Shown here: positions 46,179 through 57,068 of the stretch, one piece after another | Layout of the letters: each line of letters opens with the position of its first letter | Numbering within the stretch: the stretch's first letter is position 1 | Source of the DNA: Cymodocea nodosa | Taxonomy: Eukaryota; Streptophyta; Magnoliopsida; Alismatales; Cymodoceaceae | Length of the DNA stretch: 64,000 nt | Reading direction: 5' to 3' | NCBI GenBank assembly: GCA_036874045.1 | Contig: CM072335.1 | Coordinates: 4,422,001 to 4,486,000 of the forward strand | Notes under the pieces: generated by a model | What the model saw: only the letters and a program-made list of their open reading frames with translations | What the model was told of the DNA's origin: nothing | The model's database searches: none | Made by a program: the position numbers and the translations under genes

Positions 46179-48345
46179 TTTCCCAGCACTACACTAGAAA
46201 AACTTGGATTTGTTACTTTTATTTTTAATTAGTTAATTTATCTTTATGTCTATTCTTTCTTTTAGAAGTAAACAAACAACCTTTAATACAATTTAAATAT
46301 TAATTCCAATTTGTACTTTAACTGCAAGTGCATAGTGTCTATTATATCAGTGTGCAAGTACAGGTCAATCTCACAGGGAATTGCTGACGAACTTGAGAAC
46401 TATTCGTTTGTTAAAAATTAAATTTATATATTCAATAAGCTCTCCGTTGATTTATAGTTAACTCAACGGACTAAGTTCGTTGAGTTATGGCTAACTCAAC
46501 GGCCTATCCTTGTGGACTTAAGTTAACTCCACGAGTCTATCTCTTCTTTATAATACTGCTATTTACAAAGGAATTCGGCTAACCATTGGGTGATTCCACA
46601 GATTGTAAATAACATCAATTAAGCTTTCTAATGCTAGTTAACATTAGATTTATCATTAAGCAATACTAACATTCAGATGATTCAAACAGTCACCATTAAA
46701 ATCTTTAAGTTTTTTTGTACGAACCAATTTCAGTAAACTGTAAAATTAAAACTAACATAAAACAATCATAAAACTGATACAGATAACATTAATCACGATA
46801 CAACACAAACAATACAACACTCAAATACAACATACAAACAAAGATAAATTGTTTTTGGTATTTTTGTTTTGATGTGAACATGGAAATGGGCGAAAGGTGA
46901 AATGCAAAGTAATCTCACTTGATAGTAAATACTTCTGACACTACTTGTAATGCAATTACACCACTAAAAATTAAACCACTTACAATTCTGTCTCCTCTCC
47001 TTATAGAATCACGAGTCCAGAATTGCAAGATGATCTCCTCTTCAGCATACAGGCATCAACCCGAAGCCAAGGCTAAAAGCTTTACGATCTCCTGAAATAT
47101 GAGTCGACGCTTGGTGAAAATGTCTTCCCTTCCCGCGACACGATCACTCCTCACAATGATTGTCAGGCACTGTGTTTGGCTTGGAATCGACTCGACATCA
47201 GACAAGTATCCTCACAGACCTCCGATGATTGGTGATTATGGTGGTGATAACGATGGTTGGTGTGATACTTCAGAGAATCGCCGATACTGTCTACAGAAAG
47301 CTCGGTGCTCCTCCTCTGTATACATTGGCCGTCCATCGATCATACCTTCTTATTTTTTTCTTCTTTTCTTTTATATTTCTTCAATAGTAGCTGCTTCTGC
47401 TTGAATGATCGGTTGGATTTCCTTCCTTTAGATCAACGACGATGCTTCCTTCTCCATGCGCAATTAAATTCTTGCATGATACGTGCAAACGTGGTTTTTC
47501 CTTCCAACTGTCTGTTCCTGCAACCGCTACAGTGGCATTTTAGAAAATAACTATAAAATACATGCAATAAAGAAATAAGCCGCTAACCTAACGCGTTACC
47601 TTAGTGTATATTCATGTAACTCAACGCGCGCAGTTATACTAACTTAACGAGTTAAACATGTGCATCTCACGTGATATTCTAAAGCATTTAAATTCAACAC
47701 GTGCATAAAATACATGCAATAAAGAAATAAGCCGCTAACATAACGCGTTACCTTAGTGTATATTCATGTAACTCAACGCGTATAGTTATGCTAACTTAAC
47801 GAGTTATAACTTAAGTAAATCTACCATATCTCAATACGTGTCAGCAGCAGTTTAAACATAAAATAACATTTCAGAGAGTTACAGGTATAACTATCCGATG
47901 TTTAGATGCATTTTCAAATAGTTACAGCTAACTCACCGAAAATTCACTTAAGACATTCATTCTGGTTTCGACACGTGTACATCTGAAAATAATAAAATAT
48001 TCTCTCTAAACATAACTATTCGGCAATTTAAACATAACTATCTGATACATATTCGGTCTATTAAACATAACTGTCTGAATTTGTTCGGTATGTTAAACAT
48101 AACTGTCCGAAATATCAGAAAATTCATATACTTAAGAATTTCACAGCCTGCAACTTACTGACAGTTCATAAATGTACTAAATTAACATTAATTCCCCAAA
48201 ATTAAGCAGATTCTTCAATTAAAGCATATAACAGTGCAATTATAACATAATGGCTTAATTCTCATATGATAAGCTAAATATTATGAAATTAACCATCATT
48301 TAACCGTTAATAATATGCACTTTTTCATTCTAAACACCAACTATT
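46179..48345 (+). mobile_element. R1 block inserted inside Copia RNase H
   Basis: Left border: coding sequence stops after '...agtggaacttgt' and continues with 'ttgggttttcccagcactac'. Right border: '...cattctaaacacc' precedes 'aactatttggcag', which resumes the RNase H frame. The insert follows R1 order (hallmark 46322-46380; 'gatctcctcttcagcat' near 47030; repeated 'taacttaacgagtta' near 47640 and 47795) and contains one internal duplication (47570-47650 and 47715-47800). A clear target-site duplication is not visible and the ends are not TG...CA, so it is not a tidy solo LTR. Confidence 0.8.
46459..46487. promoter_or_regulatory. Example of the R1 hairpin motif
   Basis: TAACTCAACG at 46459-46468 and CGTTGAGTTA at 46478-46487 are perfect inverted repeats with a 9-base loop. 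The same hairpin, with drift, is present at about 18510-18540, 33650-33680, 43260-43300, 39540-39570 and 15020-15050. Function unknown; a protein-binding or transcript-folding role is inference. Confidence 0.6.
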
Positions 48346-48741
48346 TGGCAGTTCATTAATTTCTTGGTTCAATAAGAAGCAGAATTGTGTTGCTTTATCA
48401 ACTACTGAAGCTGAATATGTTGCTACTGCCCTATGTTGTGCACAAATTCTCTAGATGAAACAAACTATGAAAGATTATGGAATTATATATGGAAAAACTC
48501 CTATTAATTGTGACAGTAACAGTGCAATCAGTTTGTCAAAGAACCATGTGCTACACTCTCGGGCAAAACATATTGAGATAAGACACCATTTTTTGAGAGA
48601 TAATGTTATGAAGGATAATATTGAACTGAATTTTGTTTCTACTCATGAGCAGTTGGCAGATATATTCACAAAGCCTCTTGAAGAAAAATAGTTTATTAAA
48701 TTGAGAAGAGATTTAGGAATATGTTGCCTTAATGATTTCTG
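48346..48741 (+). pseudogene. Copia RNase H, C-terminal part
   Basis: Continuation of the RNase H split by the R1 insert. It reads SSLISWFNKKQNCVALST, then TEAEYVAT with catalytic-type residues, CDSNSAISLSKNHV, HSRAKHIEIRHHFLRD and LADIFTKPLEEK: the regular C-terminal end of Copia pol. Stops at 48452-48454 and 48689-48691 and a frame different from the first part show decay and the effect of the insertion. Confidence 0.9.
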
Positions 48742-50254
48742 AACATTACTTGCTATCTTCTATCTTCTACATTTTAAATGTTTACTTCACCATCTTATTT
48801 TCTATTTTTTATTTATATTGAGCTATTTTGATGATCTACTTCAGTTTAACTATTCCTTGAGAATATTTACTAATTCTTATTTTTGTTTACTTATTTTCTT
48901 CTTAAATCTTTTTCAAAACTTTAAAAAAAAAAAAAAAAACCTCAACAACAAAATCTTTTCATGGGACTTTCTACTGAATTTGTAAGTTACAATGATCTTC
49001 TATATCAATATTAAAACCAACTCAGATTATTTCACAAAAATTACTAAAGGCTAAAGCTCCACAAATAGAATAATGTCTACGTGACACTTAGAATGGGGAT
49101 CTAAATCTGAAAAATAGCCAAGTTACCTTATATATTCAGTAATTGTATTCCTCTTTGCTAGACTAAATGTTACATGATTAGATAATTTAGAGGTATTTAA
49201 TATGTGAGGGTGAAAAACAAGGAAAAGTGGTTGGAAGCAATAAGACTCAAGATATTTAACCTAACATTGTCCAAATGTTTTTAATTTTCTAAACTTTCCT
49301 ATTTTTAGTATTGTCAAAGTGATTGCCAATAAAATAAAACAATTGGAATGTTTGTTGCAAAGAACAACCAACACCAATAAATAAATAAAAAAGGGGGAAG
49401 AAAAACCCAGATTATGGCTATGTAGTACTCACAGTTTCATAATTCTCAAAGATCTTCTTTTCTTCTTAGTTAATTACATAACAAACATTGTTAAGGGAAA
49501 ATATACCTTGGGGTTACTTCATGGAAATTTCAAACTAGCTGGAGAGAACATATTAAATAATTCTAAATTTTTCTATTCTAAAAACATTAAGTTATAGCAC
49601 TGAAGTTTATGAAAACTGATTTTTTAAGGTTAATAAGGTGAACCATAGGATCAAGTCTTTATGCTAAGTGAAATGTGCAATTTACCTAAATGTGGAGCCT
49701 TGAATTCCTTAGTAATCCTCACAAAAATCTAAACTTTTACAATTTAATAATAAAAAACAAACAACAAAAGCCTTACTTGCTATTTTTTTTACTCATTTAA
49801 ATAAGGGGAGTTTATAATTTTTTTTTCTTTTCTCTTTCTTTCTTGATATTTCTGATTTTCTCCATTTTTAGCTATATTATTTTCATTTGGTCGACATATA
49901 TTTAGGGGGAGTTTTTTTTTTTTACTTGGATAAGTGCTGGAAGTTTTCAGAGAGTTAGCATATTGTCTTAGGAGATTTTCGAACAGTTAAGTCTATAACT
50001 ATCCGAAAAATCCTTAGTTTCAATAAGTTCCTATCTTGTGACTTAAGTTCATTTTTTTTCAAACAGTTATCCTATAACTATCTGAAATTTTCTTTCTTTT
50101 CGATAAGTTAGGCCCCTAACTCATCGATCTCTAAAACTTTCTAATTCTTTATATATTTTCGGAGGGTTATCTGGTTCATTTTTCCTTGACCTTTCGATTC
50201 TCAATTTCTCCGTCTCCTTCAATTTACGCCTCTTTTTCTCTTCCCTTCTCTTTC
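48742..50254 (+). other. Spacer between Copia pol and third ORF
   Basis: Non-coding and AT-rich, with a poly(A) run at about 48924-48940. 49930-50170 contains several 'taactatccgaaa' / 'tttcgg(a/t)agttat' words of the same kind as in the 3' LTR. A long non-coding spacer before the extra ORF is usual in Sirevirus elements. Confidence 0.55.
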
Positions 50255-52469
50255 ATGGCTACGTCTGGACAATTTTCTGCCCTCTCTCAACAAGAAAAGA
50301 ACAAAGAATTCAAATAATGGAACAAGAACTCCAAATAGGTATGGCAGATCTTTCTCCTGGAAAAGCTCAAATCATTCTTTCTACTAGAGAAGAGGTTGTT
50401 GATATTGAATCTGTTTATGGTACCTCCAACATTGTTACTCATTTACTATGTTTGGAGAAACAAATGTCTGTTCTTCGTAAATATCGTCCTATTAGCAAAT
50501 TTGATCAAAATGGGAAAAAGTTGCAAACCAAACAACGAGCCTACAAGAGAAAATCCACCAAAACCAATAATGGACATAAGAAGTAGAAGACTTTGTTTAA
50601 GAAGAGCAGTACCACATCTTCTGTTCCTCCTAGGGTTTCTAAGGGGTCTTTCTCGGATGATGAAGATATTTTTACTGTAAAAATCAATTCCTTAGAACCT
50701 CAATTCAAATCAGTCTATGAGGATTATGCTAGTCAGTTTTTGGCTAACTCTGTGGATACTAGGGCCTCTGAGAGACGAGCTTTGCATATGGCCCTACACT
50801 TACAAGATACATTAGTAAGGAGGAGAAATCAAGCTTTACTGTATAAACTCAGTGAGCAACCAAGAATTAAAATTCAAGAGCCTATAGAACCTACTTGTTA
50901 TCATGATTTTTCAGATATGGCAGATAAAAAGAAATCTATTGCTGAACCTGAATTCTTTTTACCTAAGAAAGGACTTGATTTCAGGCATGTCTCTAACAGA
51001 ACTTATCCCAAAGTTCCTAATATTAATATTGGCTCTTTATACCAACTTGCTCTCGGCCCTCCCCATTTGATTTCGACATCTCCTAAAGTTATGCTTACAA
51101 CTTCAACACATCATTTCCAACCACTAAATTCATGTATTCTAGGAGAAGAAAGAAAACTATTTCCTCTCATCCGAAGGTTGGAAACATAAAATCAGAATTT
51201 CTGAAAGTCTCTACTCCTCTACCATCTCCACCTCACACTGATACACCTTCCAACCCACCTTCTGAATCTCAAAATATACCTCCTCTTCCTCCTCCTCCTC
51301 CTCCTAGCTCTCCTCAGGAACATCCTCATTCATTTGATGCAGAATCTCATCCAATTCCTTCTCCTCACACTCATAAAGTTATACAAGGATTGTATGCAGA
51401 TTTGGCCTCTACTCATGTTCCTCTATCTCCTCCACCTATTGAAACTAAAGTTTTTGAAGATCAAGAGGTGCAATCAAAATCTTCTTCTAAAATCCCTACA
51501 GATGCCTACTTTTTTAGATCTTCAACAACTAGGGATTCCTTTTATAACAAGTATAAAAACATGAAGATCATATATAGCAGACTTGTCAATTTTAAAGGCA
51601 TAGATACACTCCATAGTCTATTAAATTATCAAGGGATATTAGGTCTTGTTTCCTCTACATCTGGTTTATCTATTGTTGAAGACCTAATTCCACTTTTCTA
51701 CTCAAATATTGAGATTTTTCCACATTATTTTCTACTGCACCTACAACATCAAATAATAAGGATTGATGGAGAATTTTTGGAGACCCTTTTTGGAATACCA
51801 TCTACTGGTATCAATATTGCTCTTTCTCTATCAAAACTAGGATGGTAGGAAAAAAAGATGAATAAATTGATTGAAAATTTCTCAGATAAACATTTTAAGC
51901 TTGTCAAGACTGTAGATCTTCATGGTTTGGCTCAGATGATTGCTATCATTCTATCTTCCTCTATCTTTCAGAAAATAGGTCATGTAGATGAATTGAAGAG
52001 GAAAGTCTACCAAGCCACTTATGCTATGATGGCTAGTATAAAAGTTAATTGAGAAAAAGTAATTATTGCTTAGATTTCTCATCTACAAAGTTTTCTATTT
52101 TATGGAGATTTCATTTATCATCTGATGGCCAAATATATTGATTTATCGGGTAAACCTCTGAAATCCATTAAAAGAAGAGTACTACAGCTTAAGGATCTTT
52201 AAAGAATGTCCTCCTCTAACCCTATTGAGTTGCCCTCTCCTTTTCAACCATCTGCAACTCAGAATTCACCACCTCATTCTGCAATAGCTCTACCTCCTAC
52301 AGCACCTACTTCTCATTTTGCAACTCCATCTCCAACAGTTGACAGTTCTGTTACCCTCTTAAAACAGAATGAGCTTCTACTTCAACATAATCAGATGCTT
52401 TTGGACCAAGTAGCTCATTTAGAACAACTTCTAAGCGAGAGGGATGCTTTAATTCAAGATTTGTTATAG
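50255..52469 (+). pseudogene. Sirevirus-like env-like third ORF
   Basis: Starts at ATG 50255 and reads to TAG at 52467-52469 through at least two frame changes (near 50310 and 51185) and several stops (50584, 51846, 52050). About 730 codons overall. Layout: a charged N-terminal part; a folded middle (EDYASQFLAN, about 50715-50745); a proline-rich stretch with runs of Pro at about 51285-51310; a second globular region (RDSFYNKYKNMKIIYSRL to FLETLFGIPSTG); a Pro/Thr/Ser-rich linker; and a C-terminal coiled coil (NELLLQHNQMLLDQVAHLEQ). A proline-rich region plus terminal coiled coil downstream of pol is the arrangement described for the env-like ORF of soybean SIRE1. Whether such proteins act as envelopes is unproven. 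This copy cannot encode the full product. Confidence 0.7.
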
Positions 52470-52627
52470 AAATAGTCAACTGATCATTAGTTCTTTTTTT
52501 CTTTTGATGTATTTTTTTTGGTTGTTTCCTTTTGTATCCATCTTGTTTCTTATTTCTCATCAATGCAATTATATTTTATTTATCTCATTGTATCTTTCAA
52601 TAAATTTCTCTACTTTTTAATTCTGAC

Positions 52628-52681
52628 AAAGGAGGAGAATATATCTGTTTACAGTTTTGTTATCATCAAAAAAGAGGAGAT
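52628..52681 (+). promoter_or_regulatory. Duplicated polypurine tracts before the 3' LTR
   Basis: Two purine runs, 'acaaaggaggagaa' at about 52626-52639 and 'aaaaaagaggaga' at about 52668-52680; the second directly abuts the LTR. More than one tract upstream of the 3' LTR is a known trait of Sireviruses. Confidence 0.75.
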
Positions 52682-54376
52682 TGTTAGTTCAATTATTTTT
52701 ATCAATTAATTTTGATGATGAAAAACGTGTGGTTTAATTATTTCTGCAATAATTTTAGCAGTCATTTTACTAAAATGAAAATTGTCTAACTGCTATGTAC
52801 TTAGAACTTTTTAAATTAGATTTTGGCAAGTTGTTATTTCTATAAAGTGATTAATCAAAGAGTTAATATATAAGTCATCGAACAAAACAGGACAAATCGA
52901 ATGGTTAATCTTCTCTCCTGGTTTTTCAGACAGTTATATCGGTAACTATCCAAAAAGTATTTATCTTTGGTGAGTTAAGCCTTTTTATGTTCGGATATAT
53001 TTTTTTATTTTAAGTATTCAAAATCCCTTCAGTTTCAAATAATTAAGGGTTTACATTCTGGATAGTTAGCTATTTTTTGATTTAATGTATTTTCAGTTAC
53101 TTTCTTTTGAAGAACATGTGTCATGCTCTTGTCGCTTGACTTAAGTAGCTTTTCAATAGGTTTCAATGTAACTATCCGAAAACTCTTAAGAATTAGAGAG
53201 TTACCTTCTGTAAGTATCTGATATTTGTTTTAAGCTTCGGATAGTTGATTTTTTATTATTTCTAACTTAAGTGACTTTTTAGAAGGTTACGTGTGTAACT
53301 ATTCAAAATGCCTTAAGATTCGGAGAGTTATTTTTGTAAGTATCCAAAATGCATTTTCTTAATCGAATAGTTTATTCTTAATATTTTATGCAACTATTTT
53401 GGAAGGACACGTGTCTTTATTTAAATGCATAACTTAAGTGATCTTTCGAATTGTTAGCTTTAACTATCCGAAATGTTTTTGAACTTCGGATGGTTAGCCT
53501 TTTAAGTCTCGTATTTTCTAAAATCCTCTGAAGATTTTATTTTTACAAAATCTACAATTATTATTGATTGACTAACTATTTTGGCAAGATATCTTTTGAT
53601 TGCAAATCTCGACTCTATTATGATTGAATGTTGTTGGAAATGAATTACTACATAAGGCATCTGACCATTTCAGAATTTTTTCCATCTATGTAAATCTTGA
53701 AGGAAGAACAAAAAGGATTTGTAGAAAACTAAAACATACACACAGATTTTTCAGCACACGAAAGGAGAAATTGGATTTTCAACAATCTTGCAAACATTCT
53801 GAAGATTCGTCTGCAACAAGGTTCAAAAGATTAAAGGCTGCAGATCAATCAGGATTTCTCCTCAGAGCTTCATAAATCAACTCTTCATAGGAGTTGACCT
53901 TGTGTTGTGTGTCTTATTCATTTTGAGTTAGTAACTCCTAAGTTTAAATTATTTTCTCGTTTGCTTGAAAACCCTAACTCATAAGGGTGTTGTGAGTATA
54001 CCTTCACAAGGTCAGGGTCTTGGTGAAGAGAGTGAAGTGTGATTCTTCACTTGCTCAAGATAAGGGTCTTGAGTACACAAAGTTGCTACTTTGTGTGAGG
54101 TTTTTGTTTAGCCTATAAAAACATCTGTAAGGTTGTTGCTTAGCCTTAAAAGTACTTAGTGGAATTCTCAAGGTTGTGATCTTGAGGAGTGGACTACCTA
54201 GTTTGGAGAAACACTACAAATCCTTTGTGTCATTTACTTTCTGCACTACATTTTATAATTATAAAATCAATTAATTAGGGTTCATTAATGTCAACAACTT
54301 CTGAAAAATTTAAAATTAAAATAAATTTTATTAATATACTATTCACCCTCCTCTAATATGCAATTTGATCCTTTCA
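52682..54376 (+). mobile_element. LTR, family C (3' LTR of the Sirevirus-like element)
   Basis: Starts TGTTAGTTCA at 52682 right after the polypurine tract and ends near 'gatcctttca' (54376), preceded by 'ttcaccctcctctaat', a word typical of plant Copia LTR ends. It is about 1.7 kb. It contains many 'aactatcc(g/a)aaa' and 'ttcggatagtta' words (52930-53500), and a leader-like section with the repeated 'aaggt...gtcttg' words near 54010-54190. A 5' LTR partner is not in the window. Confidence 0.75.
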
Positions 54377-54382
54377 CCTACA

Positions 54383-54590
54383 GTAACTAATATGAGATTA
54401 ACATAATGATGTTAAATAAATATGTTTCATCTTAAAAGTATAATTAAATTTCACTCATTAAGATTATATTAATTCACGTATAATTATATTTTACTCATTA
54501 AATACATTTTAGGCATTCTCTCTACTCTCGCAGAATGTGATGATTAAAAAAAAGAAGTATTGTTTAATCAAACTTTTGTTTGGTTTGAGT
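54383..54590. repeat. Duplicated flank segment, copy 3
   Basis: Matches 29975-30200. It begins seven bases after the end of LTR C, so the Sirevirus-like element inserted into, or recombined at, this duplicated host segment. Confidence 0.7.
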
Positions 54591-54747
54591 TAACTTAGCA
54601 AAATTCATAATCTAATATAGAACAATATATAACATTCAACTGTATAGTACGGTACTTTTAAATTTACTTCTTAAATACTAGAATTAATTAATTAATTATG
54701 ATTAATTTATGTTTTACATGCATCATCAAAACATAATTCTTAACTAT
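54591..54747 (-). mobile_element. LTR family B, right part (fragment)
   Basis: Aligns with 5833-6000 ('aacttagcaaaattcat', 'aaatttacttcttaaata', 'catcatcaaaacataatt'). It is the part missing from the 16796-17835 copy. No polypurine tract follows it, unlike at 6001-6020. Confidence 0.75.
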
Positions 54748-55028
54748 TATTCTTTATATTTGAATCATAAAATTATTATCATTAATATAGCTCTAAAGTT
54801 AAATATGATTATTTAAAAGAAAATAAAAGGATGATGCAAACCACGTGCGAAATTTGAGAAGGAATAAGTGAGCATGGTAGCCAACTAATTAAGGTCGAGA
54901 ATCAAGACATATTGGTAGTGACAAGGAGATCTTATATTACTACTTTTTTATAATAATTGGCTACTGGTACTTTTTCAATTGATAAATATCACATGACATT
55001 GTTGGAGAATCTATGCTCTTGAGTGCTT
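54748..55028. other. Unique-looking spacer
   Basis: AT-rich, no frames, no repeat partner seen within the window. Confidence 0.35.
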
Positions 55029-55590
55029 ATTATAATTGTACCACATGTTCATTACTTATTGTTATAATGTCACGTTTGTCCCCATACTTCTCACTGCGAT
55101 CCCCTCTATTATTGTATATATGACGAGGTGTAAAGAATACGCTTAGCATACTCATCTTTCTTTACAAGGGTTTCACACACTTATCTTCCCTTACAGCATA
55201 AGGATTTCACTCCCTATTTGTGTATTTTAAAAATGTTAGAAAGAAAAATATAAAGAATAGTGAAAAATAATGGAAGTAGAAAATGTCAGAAAATAATGAA
55301 AAATAATAGAATTAAAATTTAGATCTTTATATACATGATGAAAAATAACAGAATATAACTTAAATAATACAATATTATAAGTATAAAATAATATTATTAA
55401 ATAGTTTAATTGTTGACATACATTTAAAAATATAAAATGAAATATTATTATTATCTTTACATTTAAATTTTTTTTAAAAAAAAAAAAAGAAAAAAAAAGA
55501 GGACGGAAAATCCACTTCACCCGTCCATCCGCCACACTTAACCCATCCGTTGCACTTGTCTATCTATCAATTTCCACCTCCCCTTGCATG
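55029..55590. repeat. Segmental duplication, right copy (sister at 1-823)
   Basis: See 1-823. This copy lacks the TA microsatellite expansion and has A-rich runs at about 55472-55500. The relation ends near the 'ccttgcatgc' word at 55580. Confidence 0.75.
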
Positions 55591-56675
55591 CGCGGTCGCC
55601 TTCCTCCATTGCACTTTGCTCGATTTTTTTCGTTTCAACTCGTGTGACCATCGTTGAGAGCTCGTCTCCGCCATTGTGCTACTGCAAGCTCATCTCTACA
55701 CAACGATGCTATGATCCCACTCAATTGCTTCCATTCAAACAGCGCTGCCATCGATGCTCGAGCGGAATTTCACGCTACCAGTTCATGCATGCGAAGGGGC
55801 TTCAACAACGTAGGATGATTTATCGGAATGGGCGATGAGTTCACCCGACGAGGAAAATGATGAGAAGGGTTGCGCAACGAGTTCCGGCGACAAGAGATGC
55901 TCAAGGCCTTAAGCGAATCTTCGTCGGGCAATGAGATCACATAAAGAGCTCGACAACGGGATTTTCGGAAACAGTTCGGGGCTTTGCATGAGACCGAAAG
56001 AGCATTTTCCGAGAGTTTCACAAAGGTTAGTGTGGGAAAATAATCGTGAATTCTACTCTTATGCCACTAATAAATTGTGATAATTAGAGGAAAACGAGAA
56101 AGGTGCACAAACGCTTTGAAAATGTTAAAAAAAAAAAAATTACCATTTTTCTTTTTGATATTTTCAAGATGCACAGATACTTCCTTATCTTCTTGCGAGG
56201 AGCCAGAAATTTCTACCGAACATGACTGACATTTTAGTATTTTACCGATACTATTGATATTTGTCACGTTATTTATTTCCATGCCTGTATACCATGTCTC
56301 ATTGCCCATATTAATTTCCACCATGCCATGTTCATGGAAACGCTACTTTGTATTGTGATATACAAGCAAGTTCATGAAAACGCCATTGATTCCCAAGTTC
56401 TTACTTGGAGTTTATACGGAAAACTGTATCAAATGTGGGCTACGACGAAGTGTCCTTTTCTTAGTTAGCAAAAGTCTATTACGCCAGCTTTTAATGACTA
56501 AACTAAATACCTCCTTTCAAATCGAGCCACAGTATCTAAGCAAGAAGTAATCATATCATATTAAGATAGCAGCAAACAAGCAACATACACGCAGTCATGC
56601 GCACCAAGCATTCGCAATACACTTATTTAGTAATACTTGATTCATCACAAACACTAGGCTGATCGATCTGATTTT
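55591..56675. other. Spacer, GC-richer, then 3' flank of gene copy 3
   Basis: 55600-56030 is less AT-rich than the rest, with CG dinucleotides and short frames on both strands, but no domain or splice pattern could be assigned. It might hold an old exon or CpG-rich LTR. 56500-56675 shows weak identity with the 3' flanks of copies 1 and 2 ('gatttgaaaggag' and 'tattactaaataa' on the minus strand). Confidence 0.4.
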
Positions 56676-57068
56676 TCAGTGATGGCACCAACGATGGCAA
56701 TGGCCATGGAAGTATTTGCAACAGTAGCGTTTGTAATGATGATGGCCAGGTCCTTTAAAACCATCAATGGACACATCTAGTGCATCCAGCTCTTCTGCAC
56801 ACATATATGCATGTTTCAAGAAATCGTTGTCATAATGGTAATAATGTATTTTCTTATAAGTAAGGTTCTAAAAGAATTTAACTGTACAAATTAATCGATC
56901 GACGCTACAAATTTTTTAGAGAACCAATCATTTGATTAACTTATCAGCAATCTCATCCACCACTTGAGCATCTCCGATTAACTCCCTCACTGCTGCAACC
57001 TCTGATGAACCAATATAGAGCAGAACAAGCATCAACATGGAGAAAACAACAAATGCCTTGCGCTCCAT
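56676..57068 (-). pseudogene. Small secreted His/Cys-rich peptide, copy 3 (splice donor lost)
   Basis: Minus strand: exon 1 equivalent 57068-56945, exon 2 equivalent 56794-56676, both open and aligned with copies 1 and 2. The signal peptide is intact; the linker has A to V, T to I, R to G and V to I changes. The C-terminal domain keeps CC-X6-C-X3-C and reads GPGHHHYKR before the cysteines, with eight His. The intron starts ATAAGT instead of GTAAGT (56944-56943), while the GTGCAG acceptor is intact. Without splicing, translation runs five codons into the intron and stops, giving a secreted stub of 46 residues without the Cys/His domain. An AT donor is not in a U12 context, so AT-AC splicing is unlikely. 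A cryptic donor could rescue it; otherwise it is a recent pseudogene. Confidence 0.8.

Noticed and set aside
46188..46205. CACTAC-type word at the left edge of the R1 insert suggesting a CACTA transposon end
   Set aside because: No matching inverted terminus at 48345 and no 3-bp target duplication; the equivalent place at 42960 reads differently.
53624..53875. 83-codon frame inside LTR C
   Set aside because: Position inside the LTR R/U5-like part and lack of any domain; not a host gene.
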